64,000 bases of DNA from Malurus cyaneus samueli (lineage: Eukaryota; Chordata; Aves; Passeriformes; Maluridae): assembly GCA_009741485.1 (NCBI GenBank), contig CM019236.1, positions 65,490,577 through 65,554,576 on the forward strand. The letters run 5' to 3'. Position 1 is the first letter of the stretch. The number at the start of each line of letters is the position of its first letter. Position numbers and translations under genes: made by a program. Below the pieces are notes generated by a model, which saw only the letters and a program-made list of their open reading frames with translations, did not search any database and was not told the DNA's origin. This document shows positions 37,138-51,474 of the stretch, piece by piece.

Positions 37138-40100
37138 ATTTAATGCAAGAAAGAAGTAAAAATCCAAGTACGCCATCCTTACAATGGAAGGAAGTGTTTG
37201 ACACTGGTTGCTATCTCTTTTTGAACGCTGAAAATTACCGCTAATAAAATAGTAATTTTGAGGTAAAAGTCTCTTGACTTGGAGTGCTCTGACCAAACAC
37301 AAAATTTAGTTCATATTTTGGATTTGCAAATCAAAGGACAACCAGGCCATAATCCAGCGCTTTTATCAGATGTTTTAACCTTGTTAAGTGGAAATAAAAG
37401 GGATTTTTCTGATAATAACTATACACTGAATTGGGTCACACAGAAATGCTTAATAGATCTCAGCACTTAAAACTAAAGTAATAAGAAGAATTGTCTCAAA
37501 CACTAGCATAGCAGCTGTTGTAACAGGACCCCAGGTATTGGATCCTGATGGCCAAAGAATGAGATTTTGAACACGTTTCCGTGTTACACTAGCTGCATTA
37601 AAAGATACCTTAGGTTTTTTCACACTTACCAATTTCAGACATGAAGTTCCTCTTCTGAAAACAACCTTTTTAAGAAAACAGCAACAAAATTGCATTTTTT
37701 TTCTTTTTAAAGGAAAGATGGCGGGAAAGCAAGAAAATTGATTTTTTCGTTTTCTGATAATTGTTTACTTTTCTGCTAACATACAACAGGAAAAGAAACG
37801 ATTATGAGAAAAGAAATAGTATCTGAAAAAACAACTTCAAGTTTGTTTTCCTGCAAAATACTCTGATCCAGATCATGATGAATCATTCTTCTTACACCTG
37901 ATATGGTTAAGGTCTGGTTCATGACTATCTCCCCCACTGTTTAATGCAAAAATTGTTGTTTAGTTTAATACATATATTGTTCTCCCTTTTCAAATAACTT
38001 AATATTTTTTTTTTATCAGACCGAAAATGATCTTCCCTCATTTCCTGTACCGTGAATCTAGATATTATGGTCCTGTTGGTATTTTTTTGTTTGAATAACT
38101 TCGGAGAGTGCACTCTATAGGTCTTTACTTGAAAGTTCATTTGCGGGGGAAACATTTCTTCTGCCTCCTTTTGAAATGTATTCCACATTTCCTTTGTTTC
38201 ATATTAATTTATTGCTTTGTTGTATCTTGGCACTGGATTTACTATCAGTAATTATATTGCTAATAACCTTTTAATATATGCAGTTTTAAAAATTAATAAA
38301 ATGCACTGTGAGCTATAAAGCCACTGTAAATCATTGAGCACCCAGACTCTAAGACAATGGAGGCTCTTGGCATTCAAGCAGTAACTATTTTAATTACATG
38401 ATAATGATGTTTTTTAATGGAGCATTACACCAGCGTACAAAACCTTATTCTAGGTGAAGGTACGTGACAGATGTGGAAGGTATCTTCATTGCTAATATCT
38501 TCTGAACTATATAACAACAAGCTATTCACTCATGGCCTATATTTTTGGGAAAAGTGGGGTCTCACAAATCAGACCAGAGAGGTTTTGAAACTCACCTGGA
38601 AGTTTAATACTCTTGGTAATATGAATTAAGTATCAAAAAATAAAGTTCAGTGAAAAGTTGCAGTATTCTATGATTGCTGAAAATAACCATTTGATTAATC
38701 CTTTCTACATCTGATGTTTAACTGCAGCAGTCCAGCACGTTTGAGTTCAATCAAAATTCCAGCAGCTTTAAAATGTAAATTTAATATGTAACATATAGAA
38801 AATTTAAGCCATGCAATTTGAAAAAGATTGTTTCAGCATTTTGTGATATTCGTGAAGTAAAGGTAAGGGGACATTAATGTTATCACAGTAGCAGGAAGGC
38901 AGAATTATATTCTGTGTACCTTAAGCATGAATTAAAAAAAAAAATACTTAAATCAATTACATCGCCATTAATATGAAAGCTGGAATGGGTTCAAGTCTTA
39001 AAAGTCTGCACCCCAAGAGTAGCACCTACTAAGAGAGTTTGAACCTCTGAGGCGTGCAGATACAAGGGCAAATATTCTGAGATATGGAAAATCCTGCAAT
39101 AGCAACAAAGGAAATACAATCTTGACTATCTGATGGGTGTGAGACAGAAAGCAAAACTCCGAATCTATAAAGCGATAATTTTGTTAATGTGAATTTTATA
39201 TGGAGAAGAGACAATCCTAAAATCTTTCTATTATGAGTCCCCAGTAATAAATCTTCTGATACCTGTAAATGCTGTGACTTCATCTCTGCTGCAGCTGTGC
39301 TGGGAACATAAGCCTCATTAGTTCACGCTCGGTTTACAGATTGCTTTAACAACAGGGATCTAGTGGTGTTAATTGATCTCAGCGAATTAAGATATAACTG
39401 GGCAAGCAAAAAATACCTTTGTCATATAAAATGGCAGTGGCAAAGGCTGCTTTGCATTTGCTTGTCTCCACTGCTACATGTTTAGGTCAGGCAAAAGACA
39501 GGGGAATTACACTCTGGAAAAACAGTAATGAGTGATTGATGGAAAATTTATACCTTATGTCCTAGATATGAATTCAATTCACCTTTCCTGCATGTGAGAC
39601 AAATCAAAAAACCATGCTGACATGTTTAAACTTCACTGACAGACTGAATATATATTATCTTTAGCTGGGGCTTTCAGTTTTCATCTGAAATATGTATATA
39701 TGATTACTGGAGAATGGTCATTAAATCATTTTTAACTTTGGCTTTTCAGCGACATCATTGAACACCACTGATCAAAAATCTTTTGATAATTTTGTAGTTA
39801 ATTCACATCTAAAAAAAAAGTCAGAATGACTAAGGTTTGTCACTTTTGTGTTAGTGTTCAAGTTCTGGAGGACATGGGTGGGCTGAGTGTTCTTCAGATT
39901 TGAGGCAATAGGACAGTCTAAGGGGTCTAAAATTTTTGAAAAAGAATACTGGTCTTGTAGTTAAATTGGGAGAACTGGGTTCACTTGTCTATAAGGAGGT
40001 ACTTTGGTTCAAAACTATTCCTAGGCCATCTTGCAATTGAGCATAAGTCCAGAACAATGTGTCAAGAACTTGGAGCACAGGTCTTAATGTCTAACAAAAT

Positions 40101-43100
40101 ATTAGAGAAAGAGCTAAAAAAAATCTGGTTGTCAGCAATAATTTAGTTTAAAATGATTTTAAGGAATGTTTGATTCCTAATTAACCTATTCCGGCATTAC
40201 AAACATACATTTATACTCCAGTAGTAAGAAAACGCAGGTAAACCTTCATGTAAGCGTACTGAATGGTATGTACTGTCATAGCGACAACAAGAATTCGCTA
40301 AATTAGCGCTAGACCTTTAACATGCAGAGGTCACATTAGAGAAAGTGTTATAGAAAAGATAATATCAAAAAAATCAGCATACTTCATTAAAGCAATCCTT
40401 TCTCTAACACAGCCCTATTGGAAATCTGTTTACACTTCTGCCTGCAATGTGAAGAGATCAAGGTTTGCTGTGAAGCTTTGTATACCTCATTTTTACAGTG
40501 GTCTGTTTTAGTAGTGTTCTAAGTGGCTTATTTTTTGCTGAATACATATTTTTTTTTTGTTTTGCACATGGTTTGTTGTGGTTCAAGAATTTGCACATAC
40601 CAATGTCATACAAGGTTTTTCATATCAGGAATGGTGTTCTCTTCATGGCCACCCTGTCCACCCTGGCACACAAACCACTCTCATGCTGGAACACTTCCAC
40701 AGCTCTAAGGAAGTATCACAGTGTTTGCATAGTGAAAAAAGAAATGAATATGGTAAGTCACAGCATGAATTCAATTACGCAGGCATCATCGTTAATATTA
40801 GTGAAATGGTTATTCATATTTCTGCTGCAGGGAATGCTAAAGGACAAAAGGAATATACCTTGAGTCCTATCATCTCAGAGCTGGGAAAACATTATTGAGG
40901 GTCAAGGCTGAATGTCACTGCCCGTGATTCTCACACGGTATTGCCCTGACTCTGAGGTTCTACCAATTAAGGCATTTTCAGGACCTCTTGACTTTTCCAA
41001 CTAGAATCTTTGCAGGAGACTTAACTGTGAGAGCGAGTCTGAATCAGTATAAATTGAGAAGTGGCACGGAATTAAGTTAGAGTTAGTACAATTAAATGCC
41101 TTAAGAAGTGCGGTTCTGACAATTCAAGGTACTTGTCAAATTTTAAAGGGCCATAGCAATTCACACCCCAGATAAAGCAAGAATTGCCTAAGACTTTTCT
41201 TAAATAGCATGATTAATTGATTTATAAGTTAAATTAAAATTTAAAAAAAAATTCAGATCCATTAATATCTGCTGTCAGACAGAAAACAAATGGTACAACA
41301 CATCAGAGATGAACCCATTAATTTTCAGGATCTTATAGATATATGATCTGAAAGAGAATAATTTTGGGGAGAAGAAAGAATTTGCTGTCACCACTTTCAA
41401 AAGCAAAATGCGAATTAGACATTTTAAAAGAAGCAAGTTGCGAAATATTTTCATTGTAAGAGTGGAAATCAAGATGAGAATAAATATTTAGCAAAAATAT
41501 TGCCCTCATAACACTGTAATGTTTATGAGAATGAAGATTAGGTACGCTTATAAATAAACCAAAGACTTGTGGACTTTGTTCCCAAGAATAAGCAATAAGG
41601 TAGGAAAAGCGGGTGAAATAGGAAAAGAGAGAGAGAGAGAACACATGAATGACTTCAGAATCCATAAATTTTGTCAAAGGAAAATTGTACAGCCTTTTTT
41701 CTGAATTTCAACAGCTGTGCATTTGCAGCTTAAAATATGTAACTTTTTTTTTTTTTCAAAAATGTGGCACAGTGTTGTGCTGCAGCTAATGTTCAGGTTT
41801 ACTGAGGGAAAAAAAACAAACAGGAAAGCATGGAGCACAGGTCAAGAGAGCCTCATCTGGTTGCTTGACTGACGATGACAGCCCTAGCTTGGATGAAGAT
41901 ATCTGTAATATGAATAAATAATGGAATAGTATTTTGAGTGCTAAGTGGTGCAAACTGAGCAAAAGCAGCTAGGACAAACTTTTTGGCAACGCTAAACATG
42001 CCTTTCTCAATGATCAGAAATTCTCTCACTGTATAAAAATTGTGAGTGAAATCCTCTGCAATTTAAGAGAATTAACTATTTTCTAACTGAAAAAATAAAA
42101 AGTCCCTAACGGATTTTTTAAAAAACTAAACTATCCTTTGTCTGTACTTAAACCCCTCCTGAAAACAAAGGACAAAACCAACCACAAAAAAAATTTACCA
42201 AAATAGATGAACCGTCATCGCATTTCCAGAATGAGATAAAAACAATACTACAGTCTGTGATAGGGGATGCCTTGTGACCTCTTTGAACAAAAGTAAAACT
42301 TTTATTATATATGTTTCACAAGACAATTTTTTCTACTTTCACTTTGCCTGAATCATTAATGAATTAAGCATGACAGCATGGGACAGCAGGTGTTTTGGAA
42401 AGACTGGTATTTACAGAAAGAGATCTGGCCTTCCCCTTTAAAAAACTGGTAGCTTCTCATTCTGTTTGTGAAGTTAAAATCTGTTTGAGCTCACAGCTTT
42501 TAAAAAGGGTCTCGGCAGTGTAGTGGTTTATGAAGACAAAGAATGACTCAGGATTTTATGTAATAATTTATAGACTTTGAATTACAGACAAAAATCATAG
42601 AATATTATGTACAGGATGGTCCTAAAATTCACATTCATTAAAAGAAAGTGCAGCACCCTCAGCTACTGTATTAAGGTATTGGTGAAGAGCAAATTGTTCA
42701 GTCTGAGTCCTTGGAGATCTGACCAAACCGGCTTGGTGCCAGAGCAGAAGAAGATGGGTGGAAGAAAAGGATTAAGGTTAGTGTCCTTATCATGCCAAAT
42801 GTTGGATACATATCATTGGTGGTTGGAGTTTTAGGTGTGTCTGGTATTGCCTGTCGGATTGAATAATATTTAATACCAATTTCTGAAAATGAGGAAATTA
42901 TTACTACAGGTCAAGCTCCAGAAAGAAAAGTATAATGTATTCAACAGCTCCTAATATTTTTGTCAGAACAATATATAGATACATACAATCATACTCTGCC
43001 TAGACATAAGAATCATAGGCCTGTTGAAAATCCTTCAAGTCCAAGGAATGATTGAAAGCCTTTAAAATCAACAACATAACCTTCTAAATTGCCTATTTAG

Positions 43101-46100
43101 GTATAATATGTTTAAATGCTTTCTTTAAGCATCAAGAAAAGCCTGTTATTTCTCTAACTTTCACACAGGGTGTATAAAACAATAATGATAAATCATAAAT
43201 TTGGGCAATAAAACATTCAAAGACACCTACAGTTATTTCTTTCTGACAAGGGCAAAATATGTTTATTTGGTATTTATTCAAATCCAAGACTAACTTGTCT
43301 CGCAAGCAGGCTTACGATTGCTTTTTGATTGGACCTTCCAACCTGAACAACATAAAGAATCTTTAGATCTTGGTGCAGATTTTTACAGCTACCAGCCTGA
43401 TTGCACATGCTTTGCTACACACCAATTACTTAGAAAACAATCATTAAGGATAGATAGAAAAAGGAAGTCTAAATCAAGTAATTCACAATAGTATGAATAT
43501 TTTTAAATTAGTTCCTAACTTGCCAGCCAAACATTTAAGCCAGAGTTTCCAAATGTTGACAGTATCTCTAGGAGAAAACTCATTAATTTTTGGAATGTTA
43601 CACCACTAAACCGGAAGCTCAAACAATTCGCAATGGATAAATTGGCCATGAAAATGATGAAGATCAATTGTAACCAGGTCTAGTAGGCCTTAAAAAACCA
43701 TGACAAAGCAATCTGGCCAACTGGGCCATGTTGTAAAGGATATTAAGTAGAAAAATAAAAATTTAAATAATAGAAAGATAAAGTTAATACCTAAATGGTG
43801 CAAAACAAAGACAACAATTTATGAGACTTTGATCTAATATTAATCACAGTATTTAAAATATATCATATCCGCTTTTCCAATCAGTCTCATATTGAACGCA
43901 AATCTAATAACTAAGTAACTAATAGAATGCTTCCCATAATTCAATTAAAACAAAATGACCTGCTCCCATCAATAGCAGTATTCATCATTCCCAGCTGCTA
44001 TAACCAGCTTTAGATCCGCAAAGCCATTTTTGTAAGGTTTATAGCTTATATCTGCGCAACAAGACTAATTTCGTACTGAAATGCAAAATTTGTCACAGTG
44101 TTGTTTTTTTTTAGCATTTCCTTGATTGAAAATCAACAATCTCTATGTATATGATCCCCTGTCCTACAATTATCTGTAACAGAATCTGCAGCAAACTGAA
44201 GAATGTTTTACGAAATCCTGAGCTTAACACTGGTGAAACATTTTCTGTACTTGACATTTCATTCTTGGAAAATATCGACAATCTCTCACTATTCAAAGCC
44301 AGTTCTGTTCTTCTATCTGACAACTGTTGTCCTTGTTGGGGCAGACTCTTAAAGATAAATATGATGCAAATGTGAAAGTGTAAAGTTGTGTATCTTCTAT
44401 TATCTCCATGTTAAAGCCACAAAACGCTCTTCAGTGAAGTCAGCCATTAAAAATGACAGGTAATTGCTATCCAATGCCTTCTTTATAGCCTATTCCTGCA
44501 ATGACACCAGCTGCCTACACTACTACTGTACCAGCCGCTATCACGTTATTTGCAGCTAAAGCTCAGCTCTGTATCATTTTGGCTTCATTTTCTTGACAGT
44601 GCATCATAAACCATGCAGCCTGCAGGGTAACTGTCGGCTGCCCTATTATCTTCTAGCTCGAAGAATCTTTGAAATGTTTGTAACAGCAATGAATGTTATG
44701 GATCAGGTACAAGGCCATTACTCTATCCATCTGTCAGGTCTGTGAAGCAATGCCACCAAAAGAGATCCTAAACTCTGTCATGTAATCAGTAAAGTACTTG
44801 AATCTTTGAGCCAATTCATGGTTCGTACTGCCAGCTTTTGGCATCTAAGTTGCTTCTCTAAACAGCAATTTTAAAAAACCTTGTCTTTGGGATGTCCTAG
44901 TAAAAGGCTTAGATGAGCTGTACTATGTTATATTTTATATATAATTATTATTATATTATTATTATTTTATTTTATTATTTTCAACTGTATTGTTAATTAT
45001 TTATTACTATTAATTCTTTATCATTATATATATTTATTTTAAAAACATATATTTGCTCACTCATATCAGACACCTGAACATCCCTAGGGAGAGAAAACCA
45101 TACAATGAACATGATTTTGGTATCCTTGGAGAGGTGAAGGAGGTGAGGGAAAAGTTTAGGCCACAGTAGTCTGTATCTAATACAGCTTGTATAAAATTTT
45201 TTTGCAGTAGCATTTATTGTTTTCCTACTAGTTTTGTGGAACTACCATATGCAATATTCTCCAGACAGAACAATAAGGGTGCTAAGGCTGTAGCTCTGTG
45301 GGGCGTGGGGACTATGTGGGCAGTGCCGAGGCAGGGCGAGTCAAAGGCATTGATAAGGCACAAGGAATGCTGAGAGATTCTCTGGCTATTCAATGCCATT
45401 TCTTGACACAAGAGTTCAAACTGTGCTTGCGTTATACCTAAAGTGAAATTTTCATGGTGTTCCTGCAATCCTTGTGCATGTCACTTCAGCAAAAGAGTCT
45501 ATATAATTGCCTCAGACCAGCTGGTCTATGCCTCAGCACAAGTGACAAGCCTAAACAGGAGTTTTCATGACCTCTGTCAACTCATGTGGTCGAACACATA
45601 AAGTAAAACTTCCAGATTTAAATTCACCCAAATAATTGAATGTTCAGCCCTGGGTTGCAGAGAACAACTCTGTTACCAGTAATTTCAGTCCCCCAAGTTA
45701 GACAATTGGAACAATGAGATGGATTTGAAGTGCTTACGTAGCTGTTAATCTTTGAATTCAAAAAAATCCTAAATATTTCTTTGTTATAAACAATTTAAAA
45801 GTTAAAAAAAATAGAGCTGAGAAACAATATATTTATTCCTTTCCGGGATGTGACTTCTCAAAGTCCATGATGTATTGAAAAACTGAAAAAATATGTCTAT
45901 AATTTTTTGTTGCTTCCTTATTAAATCATATTCACATGTATCCACATAATTAAGATTTCACAAGATGCTTCATGACAACCTTAATCTAGCATATTTGTGC
46001 TGAGTCTCATTTTAAATCTCCAGAAGACAAAAATTGCGCATTATCATAGGAAGTTTTAGAAAAGGCCTGCTTTCCACATCTTCAGAAAGGAAACACAACT

Positions 46101-49100
46101 TCTGAATTAATCAAGGCATTTAAATATTTGTATATTTAGAGATGAAATTTAATTAATATTCTCACTTGATTATGCACAGCTGGAGATAGCTGTTTGAAGG
46201 ATGTATCTCTGACTCAGAGTTTATTACAATAAACTTATAACAGTAGCGCACAGCAGAGAGAAATGTGATGTCTACAATGCAACTTTCACGCCTTTATGAA
46301 CTTAGAGTTTCAGAGTTTATTCATGGTGGCCTTACAAGTACCCTTTACATGTAGCCTGCCTCAATAAGTTCTTTTGGACATGAAGTGTATTTTGAATCAT
46401 TTTCTTTATTTTAATCAGTTGCCATTAGGACCATAGCCCAAGCCTAAGGGCTGACTTAGAGGCAAATCTATCGTGAACATTGTACAAGTGGTATTCACAT
46501 GTGAAGTGGAGGATTCAGTGTTTGGGTCGTATAGTCCTATTAATTTCTGCTATAGCCTACCAATTGCAAACGTTTTCATTTAGCTTCATTTAATGGTACA
46601 GTGGTATAAACAATTCCAACAGGTTACTTTCTTCAGCAACCATCCTCTACATTTATAAGTAGAAAAAACTCACCCCTTGATTGATTTCACTGGAATGACT
46701 AAGTTTGTGCTGGTAAAAAATTTATTTAATTGGATTTAAGATTTAAGATTACTCACTGTGAACTTTCCCAATAAATCAGCACTGTGAATAAAGAAAAGAC
46801 CACAGGAAATGGTGGTACTACTCCTGCACTGCTCTTTTACTTACATCAGTGGTCTTTAGAGAAAGAATTTTTTAAATTGAACACAATTTGGTAATAGAAT
46901 AATTCTACTCAAAAAGAATAATAAATGTGAAGAATTATTTTTAGTCTTTCTCTATATTTCTGCCTAAATAGTGCTTATTTCTGGCCAGACTGTTGTATTT
47001 CGCTTAATAAAGAAAAGTTTATAACCGTTTATAAAATACTACAGTAATGTAGTTCTGCAATACATATGAAGTATGCAATAGTAATTTCTAAAAGAAAAAT
47101 GTTGTTGAACAAATTAGAAAGCTCTTGGAAAAATCTTAAACAGTTTAAATAGAAAATTTCGATGTGTAGCCAGGTGACACTCCTACAAGACACAGAAATT
47201 CTCTATTTTCAGAATAATGGTGTGGACAGTAATGCATCAAAATCAAAGTATCTAAATGAAGCATTACACTGTGGACTCACTTAACCCACAAAGGAGAACA
47301 TTCTTAATAAAAGAAAAATTTTGTTAATAAAAACTGTAAGTCTTACAGAAAAGACGCTCGTGGAAAATAAGGCACAAGACATTGTAAGGATCTTTTTCGT
47401 TACTTCTTACCCCCTTGTTCTTTTTCTACAAGCAAAATACTGATGTAGAATAACAGTAGCTTGGGATCAACACCCAGAAAAATTAATCCTATTCCTGCAA
47501 AAACTGTATTTTCCACCAAAAGACTGAATGTGATCAGAGCAAGTATAAGCGAAAGAAGTCCTATGTAATTCCTAGTTTACAAATTAATTATAGAAGTTAT
47601 ACAAACGTGAAAAAAATACATCCAGGACCTATTTCCACATTCATAAAAAATTGAGTGACCCTCTTTACACATGTCTTATAGAAAGTGATACAAAATAATG
47701 CTTAAATTGTTAAAAATCAACATATTTACATGCACTGAATAGAAATATTACTAAGATGTATTAAATTGTTCTCAATTAAATAACCTTTGTGTAGTATCAA
47801 CAAGTCAAAGTTGCCTTTACTTATTATCACATCTCGCTCCTGGTTGGTAGGTCTCATTTCATTCCGAAAGGAACTTTTAATTTACCCTGACATACAAGAA
47901 TTCTGGCTTCTAAATGTAAACACACTGGTTGTGTATCCATTTCTTTCTCTGACTTTTTGTACTCCAGATTTCTGTACTACGTTTCTGTATAACATAGTCT
48001 TTTCTGGAATCTGAGATTTGGTTTTCTATTGTTTTTTATTTTTAAATATTGCAGCTCTGACATCCAATAGTTACTAATATTTGGGGGAACAATTCCTTTC
48101 ATGTCCCTTCCCATTTTCTAACAAACAAGGAACTCCACACTCTCTGTCATCGCTATGTAATTCAGTGGAAACTGAATTTCCACTTAAACATGTTTTTTGC
48201 CAATGAGTCAAAAGATTCCATTGAAACGCAAAATAGTAAAAGATTTCATTGAAAACCATTTCAAAGGCTACTTTAAATAGATAAAAAATTAATGTTAGGA
48301 AAAATGTGTTTGGGCCAGCAGGTCCAAAGAATAGATTCAGATAACAACATCAGTAAGATTCTTGTTCTCTGAAGCACCACCTGGTGTGTAAGCCTCACCA
48401 TCATTTCCAAGTGAAAAGTGCTACATGAGACATCTGGCGTGAAAGCATGTAAAAATTTAAGATTGACAAAGGGTCCTGAGTCTGGGACATTGGCAGTACT
48501 TTAACCACTCTTGATTACAGTGTAGTGAAGAGATTGTTCAGGGGGCTGTTAACTTTTGGTGCCTCTGAACATGCTAGTTTTTAATGTAGACATAGACAAA
48601 TGTTCTGTGCCATTATGGGGCCTTGCTCAATCTGTTTCAATTTCCCTTCAAAGATTGAATTTTGTCAGAATTGAGCCTGACATATTTTCTTTGCCTAATA
48701 TCTCAAATAGTTTTATCCAACAAAAATTTTATAAATTTGAATTAATTTCCAGTTCTCTATACAGAACTGTCCACAGCTCTCGGCACATCTGTTGCTACAT
48801 GTTTTTAAGGTTTGCTTGCATTTTACTTGTGGGTCAAAAATTCATGGAAAACGTGTTGTGCATAACCTACACAAAATCAAATCTCCCAACAGTTATATTG
48901 CGCAGAAATTCAAAAGTGGAGTAGAAAAGAATATTGTTTGTACAGAGATATTTTCTTGAGTGTTTATTCTGCATTCCTTAGCCTTCGTGCTTGGACTGTT
49001 AGCCTTTATTTCCAGGTGGTGAGTATTAAATTTGTGTTCCTTATGGACCATAGAAATTGAATGAGGCAGAAAAGTTAGCTTAACCACACCTCTTAAAATT

Positions 49101-49463
49101 GTACTTGCCCATTACGCACTTTTTAATATGTAATGGTGGAGTGGTGAGGTGAGAGATAATTAACAGACTAGCAAATGTGATCCTTTGCTATAGTTATATA
49201 ATATAGCTCTGTCTGTAGGAGCAACATTTTTTCAAACCTTTTTTGCTGGATATAGGTAGGAAGGAGAGAATAATGCAAATAAGATCCACTGTGTATTGTA
49301 ACTAGATCAGACATTTGTGTTTCATTTAGAAATAATAAAAGAAAAATAGTAAAATAAATATTTAACTATTTATTTGAAGGGTTTTATAGGGTTGCTTGGG
49401 TTTGTTTTTTTGTTTTGGTTTTTTTTTGTTTTGTTTTTGTTTGTTTCTCTTTATTTGGATGGT
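37138..49463 (+). repeat. Copy A of a >12-kb near-identical direct duplication
   Basis: This stretch aligns from end to end with 51475-64000 in the same orientation. Shared landmarks include gaagtgtttgacactgg (37191 and about 51525), ggtttgttgtggttca (40570 and 54947), ggggcgtggggactatg (45300 and 59701) and a G/T-rich tract at about 49400 and 63940. The copies differ mainly by one-base insertions and deletions, about ten in the first 120 bases. No gene is recognised in either copy, and open frames in one are generally broken in the other. Copy A continues as single sequence to the gap at 51450. Confidence 0.95.
44926..45040. repeat. (TTA)n-rich tract in copy A
   Basis: Imperfect ATT/TTA units, core about 44942-44981. 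The equivalent tract in copy B (about 59314-59440) is longer and has a different unit arrangement, so its true length is unresolved. Confidence 0.85.
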
Positions 49464-51449
49464 AAATTATTTTCAATAATGTACCTCATTCAAGGAATTT
49501 GCTGACAATTTAAAAATATATCTGATCTATTCTTAAAATAGGCATTTTTTTTCTCTTTTCCACAAAAAAACTTGTAATCAAGATGAATTTAAATCTCAAA
49601 TTCCAGGTAGGTGAAAACAAAGTCATGTTTGTGGCAGTCCTTCTTGTAAAGGTTTTGGATCAAGTTCTATCATGTTAATATCTCACCAGATTGCATAAAA
49701 ATAATCACATAGTTTGCTTGACTAATCCAGTTTTAATTTAACTTTCAAATTCTAACTGTGAAAAATACCTAATGTTTCCACCATGCACAAGGCTACAAGG
49801 ATTTTAAAGTCACAAATGATTGTCCATAGACTCTGGAAATTCTGAAGACAGAAAGAAATAATTTCTATATTAGCAACTGTGATATTTGTAATATATCTAT
49901 TCACAATTACTATTCTGGTAAGGAATTATTCCATTAGTCTGAATGTCAAATTTGTTTGGCTATGAAATTTATGAATAAAGATTCAGACTGTGTTGGAAGG
50001 GAAAGAAAAAACACATGCAAAAACAATTTTCTATGCTTTTGTAGTGGATTTCAATTGCTGATATTTTTGGGTTAGTTTTTTTGGAAAACACATTTTTTCT
50101 CTAACAACTTATTTCATTTGTTTGGCATAAGGGCCTGAAGTATTGTCAAAGAGTCATGAGATGTTTAAACAAGACCAGCCGATAACACCTGAAGTATTTT
50201 CTCTATACGAATAAGCCTGAGTGAGATTTAGTGGTTTTTGGTGTTTTTTTCAGGTGAAAGAAATAGAGGTTTTAGACAGAGATTTATGTGTTTTCTCTGA
50301 GAGACTAAATTCGATGGCGTCAGTGAATGGTGTGTCAAGTCTCGTCACAGGAATAAAGTAAGTAATCTTATTTAGGTGCAAATATTTTAAAGTTTAAATG
50401 AACTAACATCAAAAAAGATCTCTCATTGTTACCTACTTAGTATGTCCTCCCAATGTACAGTCATAAGAAAAATACTTTGAACTCATGAGTGGCCTCACGC
50501 CCTGTCCTGTCAACCATCCACCTTCTTCACAGTTTTGAATCTCCACTTCCAGAACTAGCTCCTTTTCTTAATCCTGATCAGGAATCTTGCTGCTGTCCCT
50601 GTGTTCGCCTCGCATGAAACATGTTTAATTATTTGTTCTGTCTAGTAATATAAGGGATGAAGAATATTTTAGTCATTGTCATCTGTGTCCGTTGCTGTTA
50701 CCACTTTCCCAGTCCCTCTGTAATCATAAAGTCTAGGATGATTCCATATTTTCATCCAATAGATATTAAATCAATTGGACTAATTTAATAATTCTTAGTC
50801 CATACAAAAAAAACACACTTGAAAAAGTTGTATTCATAGTTGTTATCTTGTTTATATTGCCACGTCAAAATCAGTGTCGCTCCCTTGGTGAACACAATTA
50901 TACTCGTTTTGATTCATAAATTTTTTATTCCTGTGTCCAAATGCAGGGGATTTACTCTAATACAGGCAAAGATTATTAAGTCAGGATTTTAACAAAAACC
51001 CTAGAAAATATAAACATTAAGAATATTAGTTGACAGGTCTTCTCATAAACCCACGCTGGGTTGACATACTACCTTCTTCAATATCTCATAATTGTCCTTC
51101 TTTCATGCTAGGTTATTCATTCGTTTTCCTCAGGAAAAGTATGAGGCTTGAATAGGTCACAGGGATGTTTAAATAAAAGGTTTATACATCTCAATCTTAG
51201 CACAATGTTCGGCTTTCTTAATAATTCTTCTTTTTTCTTGATTTCTAAAGACTCTAACAAAAACTGAATGCAAGTTTAAATACTTTTCTATTAAAATTAT
51301 TGTTGGTATGGTTCACATCAATCCATTATTCTTGAAAGGAAAATTTATTCCTTGCCACATGATAAGAATACAATATTTAGGTTTTTTCCAGCCAACATAA
51401 ACCAGAAACATTTATTAGATTTCTCTAAATTATAAGGAATCTAATCAGC
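49464..51449. other. Noncoding continuation of copy A
   Basis: No gene or named repeat. Its partner in copy B would lie beyond the right end of the window if the duplication continues. Confidence 0.5.
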
Positions 51450-51474
51450 NNNNNNNNNNNNNNNNNNNNNNNNN
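51450..51474. other. Assembly gap, 25 N
   Basis: Again exactly 25 N, placed where copy A stops and copy B begins. Such a fixed minimum-size gap is what some long-read gap-closing programs write when the two sides have been extended past each other (inference). Confidence 0.98.

Noticed and set aside
48556..48924. 122-codon plus-strand frame as a gene
   Set aside because: The equivalent part of copy B (about 63080-63420) does not keep the frame open, and no domain is visible.
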